A stretch of 64,000 nt of DNA, taken from assembly GCA_964627605.1 (NCBI GenBank), contig CAZVGZ010000016.1, forward strand, positions 16,042-80,041, in the 5' to 3' direction. Made by a program: the position numbers and the translations under genes. The stretch is from CAZVGZ01 sp964627605 (GTDB lineage Bacteria > Latescibacterota > MWCZ01 > CAZVGZ01). The notes beneath the pieces are model-generated. The model was not told the origin of the DNA. It saw only the letters and a program-made list of their open reading frames with translations, and did not search any database. Shown one piece after another: positions 53,916-63,361 of the stretch (position 1 is the stretch's first letter; the number at the start of each line of letters is the position of its first letter).

Positions 53916-55842
53916 GCAGACTTACGTAGTTGAGCATCCCGCCAGCCAGAATCACCTCACGACCGCGTTCGGTGACGGTGTGTGTCACCTCAAAAGTGGT
54001 CGCTTTTGTGCTGTTAAAGGCGGTAATGGTTTCATCTCCACGTTCAAACGCCTCGCGTATTCCTGGAATCTCCAGATCGTCGCCAAGCTCAACAGCGTCG
54101 AAGTTGCTCGGGTTTACGAACGTCAGTGGAGGGATTCCAAAATTGACCAGGTTGGCCCAATGAATTCGGGCGAACGATTTGACGATTACAGCGGAAACTC
54201 CTAGATAGCGCGGCACCAGCGCAGCGTGCTCGCGAGAGGATCCCTGGCCATAGTTCTCACCGCCGACGATGACTCCGCCACCTTTTTCCCTTGCCCTGGC
54301 AGGGAACGTGTCGTCCAACATGTTGAAAGTGGCGTCACTGTATTTGGGCACGTTCGACCGGTATTTGAGCCAGATTCCAGCAGGCATGATGTGGTCGGTG
54401 GTGATGTTGTCGCCGACGTGGATCAACACCTCGCCAGAGATGGTTTCAGGCAGCGGATCGAATGTGTTGAGCGGTATGATATTCGGTCCCCTGGATATCT
54501 CCACAGATTTCCGCTCGTCTGCTTCAACAGGCGGGATAATCATGTCGTCGTTGACGCTGTAGGAGTTCGGTTCACTGATCTCCATATGATCGACACCGAT
54601 GTCGCGTGGGTCGGTTATCTCGCCAGTGAGGGCACATGCGGCGCATGTCTCAGGGCTCGCCAGATAGGCCTGCGCGTCTCGCGTGCCTGAACGACCCTCG
54701 AAATTCCGATTGAAGCTCCTGATCGAAACCGCTCCAGACGGCGGAGCCTGTCCCATCCCAATACACGGACCGCACGCCGACTCCAGTATTCTCGCCCCAG
54801 CGCCAATCAGATCGGCCAGCGAACCCTCTCTGGCAATCATTTCGTAGACCTGCTTGGATCCTGGAGTCACTGTCATGGAAAGCCCTGGGTGGACCGAGCG
54901 CCCTTTTAGCATCCTGGAGGTGATGACCAGATCGTGGTACGACGAGTTCGTGCAGGAGCCTACACAGACCTGCTGTACAGGTGTTCCTGCGACTTCTCTG
55001 ACAGGTACAACGGAGTCTGGACTGTGGGGCTGCGCGATCATCGGCTCCAGATTGTCCAGGTTTATCTCAAGGACGTCGTCGTATTTGGCGTCGCTGTCTG
55101 CCAAAAGTTCAACCCAATCGTCACCACGGCCTTGTGAGGTCAGGTAGTCTCGTGTGGCATCGTCGCTTGGAAACACGCTGGTCGTTGCCCCCAACTCAGC
55201 TCCCATGTTGGTCACAGTCAGACGGTCGGCCACCGGTACTCCCGCCACGCCTGGGCCGCCATACTCCACTATCCAACCAACCCCGCCCTTGACAGACAGA
55301 CGCCTTAATACTTCCAAGATCAGATCTTTTCCACTGACCCAAGGCTTGAGCGATCCCGATAGTTTCACCAGTCTGACTTTGGGGCACGGTAGGAAATAGG
55401 GCTGACCAGCCATCGCCACAGCCACATCTAGACCCCCGGCACCGATTGCGATCTGCCCTAGTCCGCCGCCTGTGGGGGTATGTGAGTCCGACCCAAGCAG
55501 TGTCGTGCCAGGGACACCGAACCGCTCTCTGTGGACCTGATGGCAGATACCGTTGCCAGGGCGGCTGAAATGTATCCCATATTTTGCGGCGACCGACTGA
55601 AGGTATTGATGATCATCAGCATTCTCGAAACCAGCCTGCATCATGTTATGATCGACGTAGCTCACCGATACCTGTGTTTTGACCTCGACTGTTCCCATCG
55701 CCTCAAATTGGAGATAGGCGGTGGTCCCGGTGGCGTCCTGTGTCAGCGTCTGGTCTATCCGAATCCCGATCTCTTCGCCTGCCTCCGGCTTGCCAGCAAC
55801 AATGTGCTCAGAGAGGATTTTATATATCAGATTGTGACCCAT
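53899..55842 (-). CDS. acn: Aconitate hydratase
   Basis: A 647-residue aconitase of the shorter form. Iron-sulfur ligands lie in VGSCTNSSYHD and ACGPCIGMGQ. LGSDSHTPTGGGLGQIAIGAGG and, in the swivel domain, GGENYGQGSSREHAALVPRYLG and SFARIHWANLVNFGI are typical. It interconverts citrate and isocitrate in the TCA cycle. I chose ATG 55840-55842 (GGAG nine bases upstream; product starts MGHNLIYKILSEHI), since 35 extra residues of a longer frame are unlike the family. Confidence 0.95.
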   Translation of the reverse strand: MGHNLIYKILSEHIVAGKPEAGEEIGIRIDQTLTQDATGTTAYLQFEAMGTVEVKTQVSVSYVDHNMMQAGFENADDHQYLQSVAAKYGIHFSRPGNGICHQVHRERFGVPGTTLLGSDSHTPTGGGLGQIAIGAGGLDVAVAMAGQPYFLPCPKVRLVKLSGSLKPWVSGKDLILEVLRRLSVKGGVGWIVEYGGPGVAGVPVADRLTVTNMGAELGATTSVFPSDDATRDYLTSQGRGDDWVELLADSDAKYDDVLEINLDNLEPMIAQPHSPDSVVPVREVAGTPVQQVCVGSCTNSSYHDLVITSRMLKGRSVHPGLSMTVTPGSKQVYEMIAREGSLADLIGAGARILESACGPCIGMGQAPPSGAVSIRSFNRNFEGRSGTRDAQAYLASPETCAACALTGEITDPRDIGVDHMEISEPNSYSVNDDMIIPPVEADERKSVEISRGPNIIPLNTFDPLPETISGEVLIHVGDNITTDHIMPAGIWLKYRSNVPKYSDATFNMLDDTFPARAREKGGGVIVGGENYGQGSSREHAALVPRYLGVSAVIVKSFARIHWANLVNFGIPPLTFVNPSNFDAVELGDDLEIPGIREAFERGDETITAFNSTKATTFEVTHTVTERGREVILAGGMLNYVSLHANGE

Positions 55843-56089
55843 GGAAAAAGCTCCAGTTTGTCGATGCGCGGTTGCTGGACCTGAAGGCACCATTGCGTTG
55901 TCACTAAGGATAATACCGCCAGCGACATAGCGCACGCAAGTAAGCACCTATCTTGATCCTTCCACACATCCTGTGGCGACCACGCCAGATACAGTCTGCT
56001 TGACCCCTACAGTTTGGACAATTAGTTTGCAGTTTTGCTTTAAGGCGGTACACCTGCGAAAGCTTTCAATTTTTTCTACCGGACTCTCC

Positions 56090-57898
56090 ATGTCTCTACC
56101 TCCAGCCAGATATGTTGCTTTAGCGATCTTGATCAACATCGGATGCGCTCTGGCCGCCAGCGTTCCGACAATGTTGTCCCAAGACATCAAAGTCGGGGAT
56201 ACCGGCTACGGGCTTACGGTCTTTGAGGGCACCAGGATAGACACTTTCGCCGTGGAGATTCTGGCTGTCATAAGAAACCGCACTCCCCAACAAGACGCGA
56301 TTGTCTGCCGAATGACCGGCGGGCCGCTTGAGCGTACTGGCATTCTTCAAGGCATGAGCGGCTCTCCTGTCTACATCGACGGCAAGCTAATCGGCGCGGT
56401 GGCTTGGGGGCGGTCGTTCACGACTGAGCCGCTCGGCGGGATCACACCTATCGAGTCGATGCTGAGAGTGGGGAGGCGAACCCTCGCAGTCCCAGGACCA
56501 AGACAACACGTATCGACGCCGCAGGGCAACCGATTGGGGCTTGAGTCCATGCGAGGCGACTCGCTGCCGCCTTTTGATGAGCCGGTCCCCGGCTGGTCAA
56601 TGATGCCAGAGGGGCCAGGCTTTACGCCATTGGTGACACCGGTGTTTGCATCAGGTATGGACCCCAGGTCGATGAGGCGTCTCCAGGAGCTACTGGGAGC
56701 CGGGCGATTTCAGGTGATCCAAGGCGGTGCGTCTGGCGCGGCAGACATGGCCGATGTAGTAATCGAACCTGGGGCTGCTTTGGGTGTGACGCTGATGGAC
56801 GGCGATCTCAATCTGGGGGGCATCGGCACAGTAACCTGGGTCGATGGCGACACGGTTCTCGCGTTTGGCCATCCGATGTTTTTAGGTGGGAGGGTCGATT
56901 TCCCGCTATCCAAAGCGATGATCTATTTCTCTTGGCCGAGCCAGATCATCTCCCACAAGGTCGGCGCTGTTGGTCCGATAGTGGGTGCCGTGAGGCAGGA
57001 TCGAGACGCCGCGATTGCTGGCAAGCTGGGCGACATACCGGAGATGCTGCCTGTCAAAGTCGAGATCGAAGGCCCCCATACAACCAGGAGTTTCAACTAC
57101 CGCGTCATCCGCGATCCTGACTATGGCCCACGGTTCGCCGCGATGGGTCTCTATAACGCTGTGATCGCCATGGAGAAGGCTGGTGGTGCTTCCACCGTTG
57201 AACTCACCACCGAAATAGCTATCCGGGAGCACGAACCGGTTCGCCAAAACAACATCTACACCGATCAGCGCGCTCTAATGTCTGCAGTCGGCGAGGCGTG
57301 GCGTCCACTGGTCATGCTCTCAAAAAACCTGTTCGAGCCGGTTTCTCTGGCGAGTGTCAGCTATAAGCTCAAGTTCATGGAATCGACTGAGGCGCTGTGG
57401 GTGACTGGGATCAGAATTCCGCGCAGAGTCGTGCGCCCAGGAGATCAAGTTGTTGTGGAAACCAGTTTTCAGAACTATCTTGGCGAGCCTTTTTCGAGAT
57501 CGGTTAGTCTCCGCATGCCTGCCGATACGCCAGAAGGTGTATATAAACTCAGGGTCGGCGATTCGAGAGCCACCAGGGATTGGGCACGCCAACGGACCCC
57601 AGGGAAATTCCGGCCTCGCAACCTCGGTCAGGTCATCGCGATGCTCAACGACCAGGTGCGCCACGACAGGCTAACCTTTCAGATTTTGAGTGACAAGAGA
57701 GGGATGACAGTCGATCGCCACGTTCTCCCAGCCCTTCCCCACTCAGTGTTTGAGGTATTGCGTCATGCGGCTTCTGGCGGTCGGGTTGACCTTGTTGACG
57801 GACGGGTAATAGCCGAACAGTCGGTCTCATTTGGACGCCTTGTGCTGGGCACCAGGGAGATTGATGTGGCGGTCTACGACCGGGCAAGGCCCAACTAG
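56090..57898 (+). CDS. Exported S55 (SpoIVB)-like peptidase domain protein, permuted
   Basis: A 602-residue protein with a signal-like N-terminus (ARYVALAILINIGCALAAS). It has GMSGSPVYIDGKLIGAVAWG (Ser90) and, further on, LAFGHPMFLGGRVDFPL (His261), the two signature elements of the SpoIVB/S55 serine peptidase fold. In SpoIVB the GH element precedes the GMSGSP element; here the order is reversed. It continues with a beta-rich region that includes RPGDQVVVETSFQNYLGEP. Likely periplasmic; peptidase activity is plausible but not shown. It precedes a secreted propeller protein by 80 bases. Confidence 0.75.
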   Translation: MSLPPARYVALAILINIGCALAASVPTMLSQDIKVGDTGYGLTVFEGTRIDTFAVEILAVIRNRTPQQDAIVCRMTGGPLERTGILQGMSGSPVYIDGKLIGAVAWGRSFTTEPLGGITPIESMLRVGRRTLAVPGPRQHVSTPQGNRLGLESMRGDSLPPFDEPVPGWSMMPEGPGFTPLVTPVFASGMDPRSMRRLQELLGAGRFQVIQGGASGAADMADVVIEPGAALGVTLMDGDLNLGGIGTVTWVDGDTVLAFGHPMFLGGRVDFPLSKAMIYFSWPSQIISHKVGAVGPIVGAVRQDRDAAIAGKLGDIPEMLPVKVEIEGPHTTRSFNYRVIRDPDYGPRFAAMGLYNAVIAMEKAGGASTVELTTEIAIREHEPVRQNNIYTDQRALMSAVGEAWRPLVMLSKNLFEPVSLASVSYKLKFMESTEALWVTGIRIPRRVVRPGDQVVVETSFQNYLGEPFSRSVSLRMPADTPEGVYKLRVGDSRATRDWARQRTPGKFRPRNLGQVIAMLNDQVRHDRLTFQILSDKRGMTVDRHVLPALPHSVFEVLRHAASGGRVDLVDGRVIAEQSVSFGRLVLGTREIDVAVYDRARPN

Positions 57899-57977
57899 CG
57901 TTCTCTACCAACAGAGCTGTGGCAGGCAGGTGCAAGGGAGTTGAGTTATCGTCTTTTTACCGAACGGATATAAGCGG

Positions 57978-60074
57978 ATGTCGCGGATAATCTGGGCCAC
58001 TACCCTATCAATCGCGCTGACAACAGCGCATATCGCCAACGCTGTCAATACATCGGTCTGGCGCGTGAATACAAGCGAAGGGTTCGAAAAGGGAGAGGCG
58101 GAGGGGCTGACAATCTCCTCTGATGGCGAGCTTTCGTTGGCACCTGCACTGGACGATTTTGCAGAGACCGATGATCTGTTTATCTGGAGCATGGTCGAAG
58201 GTCCCGACGGCACTGTCTACGCAGGTACCGGCAACAACGGGCGGGTATATTCGGTGACCCCTGCAGGCTCCACCGAAGTCTTTTTCGACTCCCCTCAGTC
58301 CGAGATACACAGCCTTGCAGTTGACAAAGACGGCACTATCTACGCAGGTGCTGCCCCTGACGGAGTTATCTACAAAATAGACCCCCAAGGCCAGGGCGAA
58401 GTGTTCTGCTACACAGGTGAGAGCTACATCTGGGCGCTGGCGATCCGCGAACGAGGTGGACTTTATGCCGCCACCGGCGCTGGTGGCCTGGTGCTCAAGA
58501 TCGGGCGAGATGGTCGAATTGCACGAGAGCCGATTCTCAACAGCCGCGATCCCCACGTTATGACTCTAATATCCGATGGCAGCGGGGGTCTGTACGCCGG
58601 GACAGACGGCAGCGGCCTGGTGTATCACATAGACTCAGAGGAGAGGGCGCGGATTCTTTTCGATGGCGAAGAGGAAGAGATACACCGACTCGCGCTCGAC
58701 AGTGACGGATCGGTTTTCGCGGCAGCAGTGACCAGCAGATCACGTCCCATACGGGGAAGTCCCAAAGAGAAGAAAGGCTCAAGGCCAAGATCGGCGGTAC
58801 TGTACCGCATTCAACCGACCGGTGTGGCAACCAAACTGTGGGAAGCACCGCAGCCGCTAATGCTATCTCTGTTGCCATATGGCGATGGAACGGTGTTGGC
58901 AGGATTGGCGCACCGTGGTTGGCTGTACTCCATCGACCGCGAGGGTTTGGCAACGCGGGTCGCCGATGCCGGGGAGTCCCACGCTCTGAGTATGTTGCGC
59001 CGCAGGGGCGGCGACGTGTTGTTGGGGATGGGCAATTCGGGCAAGATAAAAAGATTGACCGCGAACCCCGGGCGCACCGGTACGTGGACATCACAGGTCC
59101 ATGACGCCGAGATCATCTCGCAGTGGGGTCGCCTGTCGACCAGGCACGACGCTCCCAGGGGCACCAGCGTTTCGATCGAGACCAGGACTGGCAACAATGA
59201 AGACCCCAAGGAGGGATGGCTGGCGTGGACCAAGCTCGGTGGTGAAGGCAGGACGGTGGTGACAAGCCCACCAGGGCGGTTCATGCAGATAAAAGTCACC
59301 CTAAATCGCCGCGAAAACAGCCGATCTCCACAGCTTTCTGAGGTGGCGGTGGCCGGGCGGCAGGTCAATGTAGCACCGCAGGTCCGCGATATCCGCATCA
59401 GTACCTACAGGACGCCTCCACGCACCCAGGTCGGCCCGCAGCCCCCCAAGAGCTCATCCAACGGGAACAACTCATCAAAGGCTTCACGCGTATCGTCTTC
59501 ACCAGGACGGCGGTTAGCGAGCCCCACGCTGCGCAACGTGCAGTGGACAGCCACAGACCCCAACGAGGACAAACTCTCCTATCGGCTCTATCTAAAAGGG
59601 GCTGGCGAGCGCCAATGGAAACTGCTGACCGATGATCTCACTTCGACCAGGTATCTTTGGGACATCGAATCTGCGCCGGAGGGCACGATGCAGATCAAAG
59701 TCGCCGCTTCAGACGAACTCGTCAATCCAGCCGAACTCGCGCTTGAAACCGAAGAAATCAGCACACCATTTTTCGTCGATCATACCGGACCGACTATTGA
59801 GGGTCTGAAAGCCGACGTTTCTGAGGGCACCGAAGTTGTCATTTCAGGCCTCTTAAGAGACCGGGCGACGTTTGTTCACAAAGGTCAATACTCGTTGGAT
59901 GGCGGCGACTGGCAGATGTTCGCCCCAAGCGATGGGATTTTTGATTCGCCCTCTGAGCGGTTCCGCTTTCCTCTCGGCGATCTAGCCGCCGGCGAGCATA
60001 CGCTAGTTATCAAAACCACCGACGTGGAGAGCAACGTAGGTACGGCGTCGGTGGTTTTCCAGGTACTCGAATAG
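57978..60074 (+). CDS. Secreted beta-propeller protein with C-terminal beta domains
   Basis: A 698-residue protein with a signal peptide (residues 1-22, ending ANAV). Residues about 60-370 hold propeller repeats (GPDGTVYAGTGNNGRVYSV; KDGTIYAGAAPDGVIYKI; GESYIWALAI; GSGGLYAGTDGSGLVYHI). Then come a galactose-binding-like region (about 375-460, TWTSQVHDAEIISQWGRL), a Ser/Asn-rich linker (about 475-510) and two FN3-like beta domains (WTATDPNEDKLSYRLYLK; DGGDWQMFAPSDG). Such architecture suits an extracellular or outer-membrane-attached binding protein. It follows the S55-like gene by 80 bases, perhaps as its partner. No catalytic motif is seen. Confidence 0.8.
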   Translation: MSRIIWATTLSIALTTAHIANAVNTSVWRVNTSEGFEKGEAEGLTISSDGELSLAPALDDFAETDDLFIWSMVEGPDGTVYAGTGNNGRVYSVTPAGSTEVFFDSPQSEIHSLAVDKDGTIYAGAAPDGVIYKIDPQGQGEVFCYTGESYIWALAIRERGGLYAATGAGGLVLKIGRDGRIAREPILNSRDPHVMTLISDGSGGLYAGTDGSGLVYHIDSEERARILFDGEEEEIHRLALDSDGSVFAAAVTSRSRPIRGSPKEKKGSRPRSAVLYRIQPTGVATKLWEAPQPLMLSLLPYGDGTVLAGLAHRGWLYSIDREGLATRVADAGESHALSMLRRRGGDVLLGMGNSGKIKRLTANPGRTGTWTSQVHDAEIISQWGRLSTRHDAPRGTSVSIETRTGNNEDPKEGWLAWTKLGGEGRTVVTSPPGRFMQIKVTLNRRENSRSPQLSEVAVAGRQVNVAPQVRDIRISTYRTPPRTQVGPQPPKSSSNGNNSSKASRVSSSPGRRLASPTLRNVQWTATDPNEDKLSYRLYLKGAGERQWKLLTDDLTSTRYLWDIESAPEGTMQIKVAASDELVNPAELALETEEISTPFFVDHTGPTIEGLKADVSEGTEVVISGLLRDRATFVHKGQYSLDGGDWQMFAPSDGIFDSPSERFRFPLGDLAAGEHTLVIKTTDVESNVGTASVVFQVLE

Positions 60075-60139
60075 GCGCTGTTGCGCCCGTGATTGCGGTA
60101 TGATAGTTGACCTGACGACGTACTAGCTGATTTGAGGCG

Positions 60140-60546
60140 ATGATGGGGTGGAGGCCATTGCGAAAGTGAAACCTTGATTACGGGCATCTGGTATTGGTGT
60201 GCGCTTCTCTGGTTGCAGCATGCTTGATAAAGTCCGATACAAAGCCGCTCTGGCTGGATGAGTTTTTTTCGTATTACCTCATCTCCGATCCTTCCTTGAC
60301 TCCATGTTGTCGGCGTTGGCTAGCGGTGCCGATACGACTCCTCCACTGTACTATATGTTAGGTTGGATCTGGGCGCAGAGCGTCGATCATCACTATCGCA
60401 ACGTGTGGCCGAACCGGATTCTGAGCCGACGTAGATGCCACAATTGGCAAGGACATGATCAGTGCGACAAAGAGATGGCCCGATCTGCCACCGCTAGCTG
60501 CCAATTTAGTAAACACTTCATCCTCCATCGCCTACTCGTACGGTAG
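60140..60546 (+). pseudogene. Remnant of a membrane glycosyltransferase (PMT/ArnT-like)
   Basis: The frame from ATG 60140 reads MMGWRPLRK, stop at TGA 60167, then GHLVLVCASLVAACLIK, KPLWLDEFFSYYLISDPSL; a shift near 60301 gives MLSALASGADTTPPLYYMLG and WIWAQ. This is the conserved N-terminal phrase of GT-C membrane glycosyltransferases (LWLDExxSxx... PPLYYxL). The rest of the protein is missing, and the following 50 codons are unrecognisable. The 3' end overlaps the end of the sulfatase gene. So only about 70 codons of the family's several hundred remain. Confidence 0.75.
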
Positions 60547-61833
60547 GTCGTTTTCACTGTCGATGAGCCAATCCAGGATCAGGTCGCGCATCTCGCGTTC
60601 CACGTCAGGGTTCTCGTCCACCACATTGTTGTTAAGATCGGGATCGGCTACCAGATCGAACAGCATCCTATCTTTCCAGCCCTTGGCGGCGATGATCTCC
60701 CCAGGTGAAATGCCATCTCCCCACGGTATGTCTCCAGACGAACGAAAATAGACATACAGCCACTTCTCAGTGCGAACAGCTTTCGATGCTGTACCTTTGT
60801 AGAAGCAGAACTCCATCATCACGTTGTCTCTGATCGGCGCGTTGTCCCGCCATGTTGGCTGTAGAGAAAAACTCTCCCTAGCGATGTATTCAGGGCTATC
60901 AACACCTGCCAAATCCAAGACCGTCGCGAATACATCACCCAACTGCGCCAAATGCGCGACTTGCGCGCCGCCGTGCACTTTTTCTGGCGGGCGGATTATT
61001 AGCGTCGCCCGCATCACCGGATCAAACATGATGGGGCACTTCTGCCAAAGATCGTGCTCGCCCATGAATGTCCCGTGATCGCTCACCACAACTATCACTG
61101 TGTCATCCGCAATACCCGATCTATCCAGTTCTTCGAACAGTAGACCGAGTTGATCGTCCACATGGCTGATCTGCCCATCGCAGAGCGCGTGTGATGCGCG
61201 AACCTGCCGCTCGGGGAGATCAGGCGACCACATAAGATTTATGCTCGCATCAGGTCCTTCATAGTCGGGGTCGTACATCGTGTCGTATGGTGGTGGCGGG
61301 CGCCACGGTTCGTGGATGCTTTCGTTATCCATCCACATAAAAAACGGCTTCTCTTTTCCGTGTGCCCTAAGCCAACCGATCGCCCCTTTTATGTTCGGCA
61401 TCACCTCACCTTCAGCAGTGTCTCTGCCCTCATATTCCGCTTCGTCAAACATCACCCATGCCAACGGATCGACCCCATCGTCGCCACCGACGTTGATCAG
61501 CTCAAACCCCTGTTCTTGCCCTTCAGGAAGACGGGAGATTGACACCGTCGCATACCCCGCATTCAGAAAAACCTCGGCGAGTGTCGTCTCTTTAGGTGGC
61601 AGCGGACGTCCATTTATGCGCACACCGTGTGTATGCGGCGCACGACCTGTATGAATCGTCGCTCGCGAACAAGAGCTCGACGGCATCGGAGCAAAGATAT
61701 TGCGAAAGAAAACGCCCTCGCTTGCCAACCTGTCCATGTTGGGCGTCTTGACGCGATTGTCGCCCCACGCACCGACGTGATCCGGGCGCAAGGCGTCAAC
61801 CATTATCAGCAACACATTCGGCCTATCAGCCAT
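60532..61833 (-). CDS. Sulfatase family hydrolase with atypical active-site motif
   Basis: A 433-residue alkaline-phosphatase-superfamily enzyme. PNVLLIMVDALRPDHVGAWG supplies metal-binding Asp13; the catalytic region is PSSSCSRATIHTGR; VVVSDHGTFMGEHDLWQKCP supplies the metal/substrate residues. Aligned to the C/S-x-P-x-R formylglycine motif, this is S53-S-C55-S-R57, so the Pro is replaced by Cys. It has no signal peptide. A sulfate ester hydrolase is the default reading; phosphonate monoester hydrolase-like activity is possible. It stands alone on the minus strand. Confidence 0.82.
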   Translation of the reverse strand: MADRPNVLLIMVDALRPDHVGAWGDNRVKTPNMDRLASEGVFFRNIFAPMPSSSCSRATIHTGRAPHTHGVRINGRPLPPKETTLAEVFLNAGYATVSISRLPEGQEQGFELINVGGDDGVDPLAWVMFDEAEYEGRDTAEGEVMPNIKGAIGWLRAHGKEKPFFMWMDNESIHEPWRPPPPYDTMYDPDYEGPDASINLMWSPDLPERQVRASHALCDGQISHVDDQLGLLFEELDRSGIADDTVIVVVSDHGTFMGEHDLWQKCPIMFDPVMRATLIIRPPEKVHGGAQVAHLAQLGDVFATVLDLAGVDSPEYIARESFSLQPTWRDNAPIRDNVMMEFCFYKGTASKAVRTEKWLYVYFRSSGDIPWGDGISPGEIIAAKGWKDRMLFDLVADPDLNNNVVDENPDVEREMRDLILDWLIDSENDLPYE

Positions 61834-62130
61834 GTCTAGTATATCCTTGATTTGGGATTGTCACTGCGAAGAGGAACGCAGAATCTACGGTGGTGGCTCA
61901 ACGATTGAAAACGGGCCCATTCTCGCGCCATCCCAAGCCGCGCGCCCCAACAGATTGCTCAAACTCCCGATGCATGCCACAGATCGCAGTTTCTGAGCGA
62001 TACGATCAAGCCCGTGTCGAAGACCCCTTGTCTCAGCGCAACTTGCCCCATCGCCCCCCAATGCCGTACCTTCTTAGCCTTGCAGGCAGATCGGTCGATT
62101 CGATGTTATTACGGGGAGTATGGGACGCTT

Positions 62131-62874
62131 ATGTCAGGTCACAGTAAATGGTCAACGATAAAGCATAAAAAGGGCAAAGCTGACGCTCTTAGAGGTCGGC
62201 TTTTTACCAAGCTAATACGGGAGATCACCGTCGCAGCGCGGGAGGGTGGTGGTGACGTAAACATCAACCCACGTCTGCGTTTGGCGGTGCAGGCAGGCAA
62301 AGACAGTAACATGCCTGCCGACAACATCGACCGGGCCGTCAAAAAGGGCACTGGCGAGCTACCAGGTGTGGTCTATGAAGCCGCAACATACGAAGGATAT
62401 GGACCTGCTGGTGTGGCGTTTCTAATCGAAGTGCTTACCGACAACAAAAACCGTACGGTTTCTGAGGTCAGACNNNNNNNNNNCAGTATGGCGGAGACTG
62501 GCGCGGTGGCTTGGCAGTTCGATTCCAAAGGCACACTTACTGTGGCCAAAGACGATGCCACGGAGGATGATCTGATGCTCGCAGGGCTGGATGCAGGGCT
62601 GGAGGATATTGACGCTGAGGGCGAAGCGCTGGAGGCTATCTGCGCTCCCACCGATCTAGAATCGCTCAAACAGGCGTTGGAAGAAGCCGAAATCCCTTTC
62701 GCGGATGTCCAACTCACCCGCGTACCTCAAAACACAGTGGCCATAGCTGGTGGCGAGGCTGCGACGTTGATTCGTCTTCTGGAATCGTTGGAAGAGAACG
62801 ACGATGTGCAGACTGTTCATGCTAATTTCGACATTGATATCTCCGAACTTGAAGCGATAGCAGCAGAAGAATAG
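62131..62874 (+). CDS. yebC: YebC/PmpR family protein (TACO1-like), interrupted by an assembly gap
   Basis: A YebC family protein beginning with the invariant MSGHSKWSTIKHKKGKADAL and FTKLIREITVAAR; DNIDRAVKKGTGE and VTLPL-like C-terminal phrases follow. Ten N at 62474-62483 cut the codons just after TVSEVR; the frame resumes with SMAETGAVAW. YebC proteins act as DNA-binding regulators or ribosome-stalling relief factors. I chose ATG 62131; a longer frame to 62014 has no likeness. It opens a small cluster with ribH and nusB, both known common neighbours of translation or transcription genes. Confidence 0.93.
   Translation: MSGHSKWSTIKHKKGKADALRGRLFTKLIREITVAAREGGGDVNINPRLRLAVQAGKDSNMPADNIDRAVKKGTGELPGVVYEAATYEGYGPAGVAFLIEVLTDNKNRTVSEVRXXXXSMAETGAVAWQFDSKGTLTVAKDDATEDDLMLAGLDAGLEDIDAEGEALEAICAPTDLESLKQALEEAEIPFADVQLTRVPQNTVAIAGGEAATLIRLLESLEENDDVQTVHANFDIDISELEAIAAEE
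62474..62483. other. Assembly gap (10 N) inside the YebC gene
   Basis: Ten N between TCTGAGGTCAGAC and CAGTATGGCG. In YebC proteins the strand TVSEVR is followed by an H-x3-K-x-GG stretch before the SxAETG segment, eight residues. That needs 22 missing bases, not 10; the frame is kept either way (remainder 1). Confidence 0.9.
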
Positions 62875-62890
62875 GCCTGGGAAGAGAAAA

Positions 62891-63361
62891 ATGATCTACG
62901 AAGGGCAGCTAAACGCCGAGGGTAAAAAGTTTGGGATTGTCGTCGCCCGGTTTAATGAGTTTGTCACCGGCAAACTTTTGGGCGGTGCGATGGACATGCT
63001 CATACGCCACGGTGCGAGCCCTGATGCGGTTGATACGGCATGGGTGCCTGGTTCGTTCGAGATAGGGCTGGTCGCGAGGCGGATGGCGCAGTCTGAGCGC
63101 TACGACGCGGTCATATGTCTTGGCGCGGTCATTCGCGGTGCTACTCCCCATTTTGATTACGTCGCCTCTGAGTCGGCCAAGGCGATCGCTTCGGTTGGTC
63201 TTGAGACCGGGGTGCCGGTGATTTACGGTGTGTTGACCACTGACACTATAGAACAGGCGATTGAGCGCGCTGGAACGAAGATGGGCAACGCTGGCGCCTC
63301 GGCAGCAGCCAACGCCATCGAGATGGCCAGTCTGTTGAAGTCAATCGACTCCACCCAGTGA
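62891..63361 (+). CDS. ribH: 6,7-dimethyl-8-ribityllumazine synthase
   Basis: A 156-residue lumazine synthase. KFGIVVARFNEFVTGKLLGGA, VPGSFEIGLVARRMA, LGAVIRGATPHFDYVASES (catalytic His) and GVLTTDTIEQAIERAG are family hallmarks. It condenses the ribitylaminopyrimidine with dihydroxybutanone phosphate in riboflavin synthesis. Overlaps nusB by four bases (GTGA), and lies 16 bases after the YebC gene. No FMN-riboswitch signature is visible before it. Confidence 0.96.
   Translation: MIYEGQLNAEGKKFGIVVARFNEFVTGKLLGGAMDMLIRHGASPDAVDTAWVPGSFEIGLVARRMAQSERYDAVICLGAVIRGATPHFDYVASESAKAIASVGLETGVPVIYGVLTTDTIEQAIERAGTKMGNAGASAAANAIEMASLLKSIDSTQ

Noticed and set aside
61834..62130. Plus-strand coding extension upstream of the YebC gene.
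   Set aside because: YebC proteins start MSGHSKW; the 39 extra residues are not related to the family.
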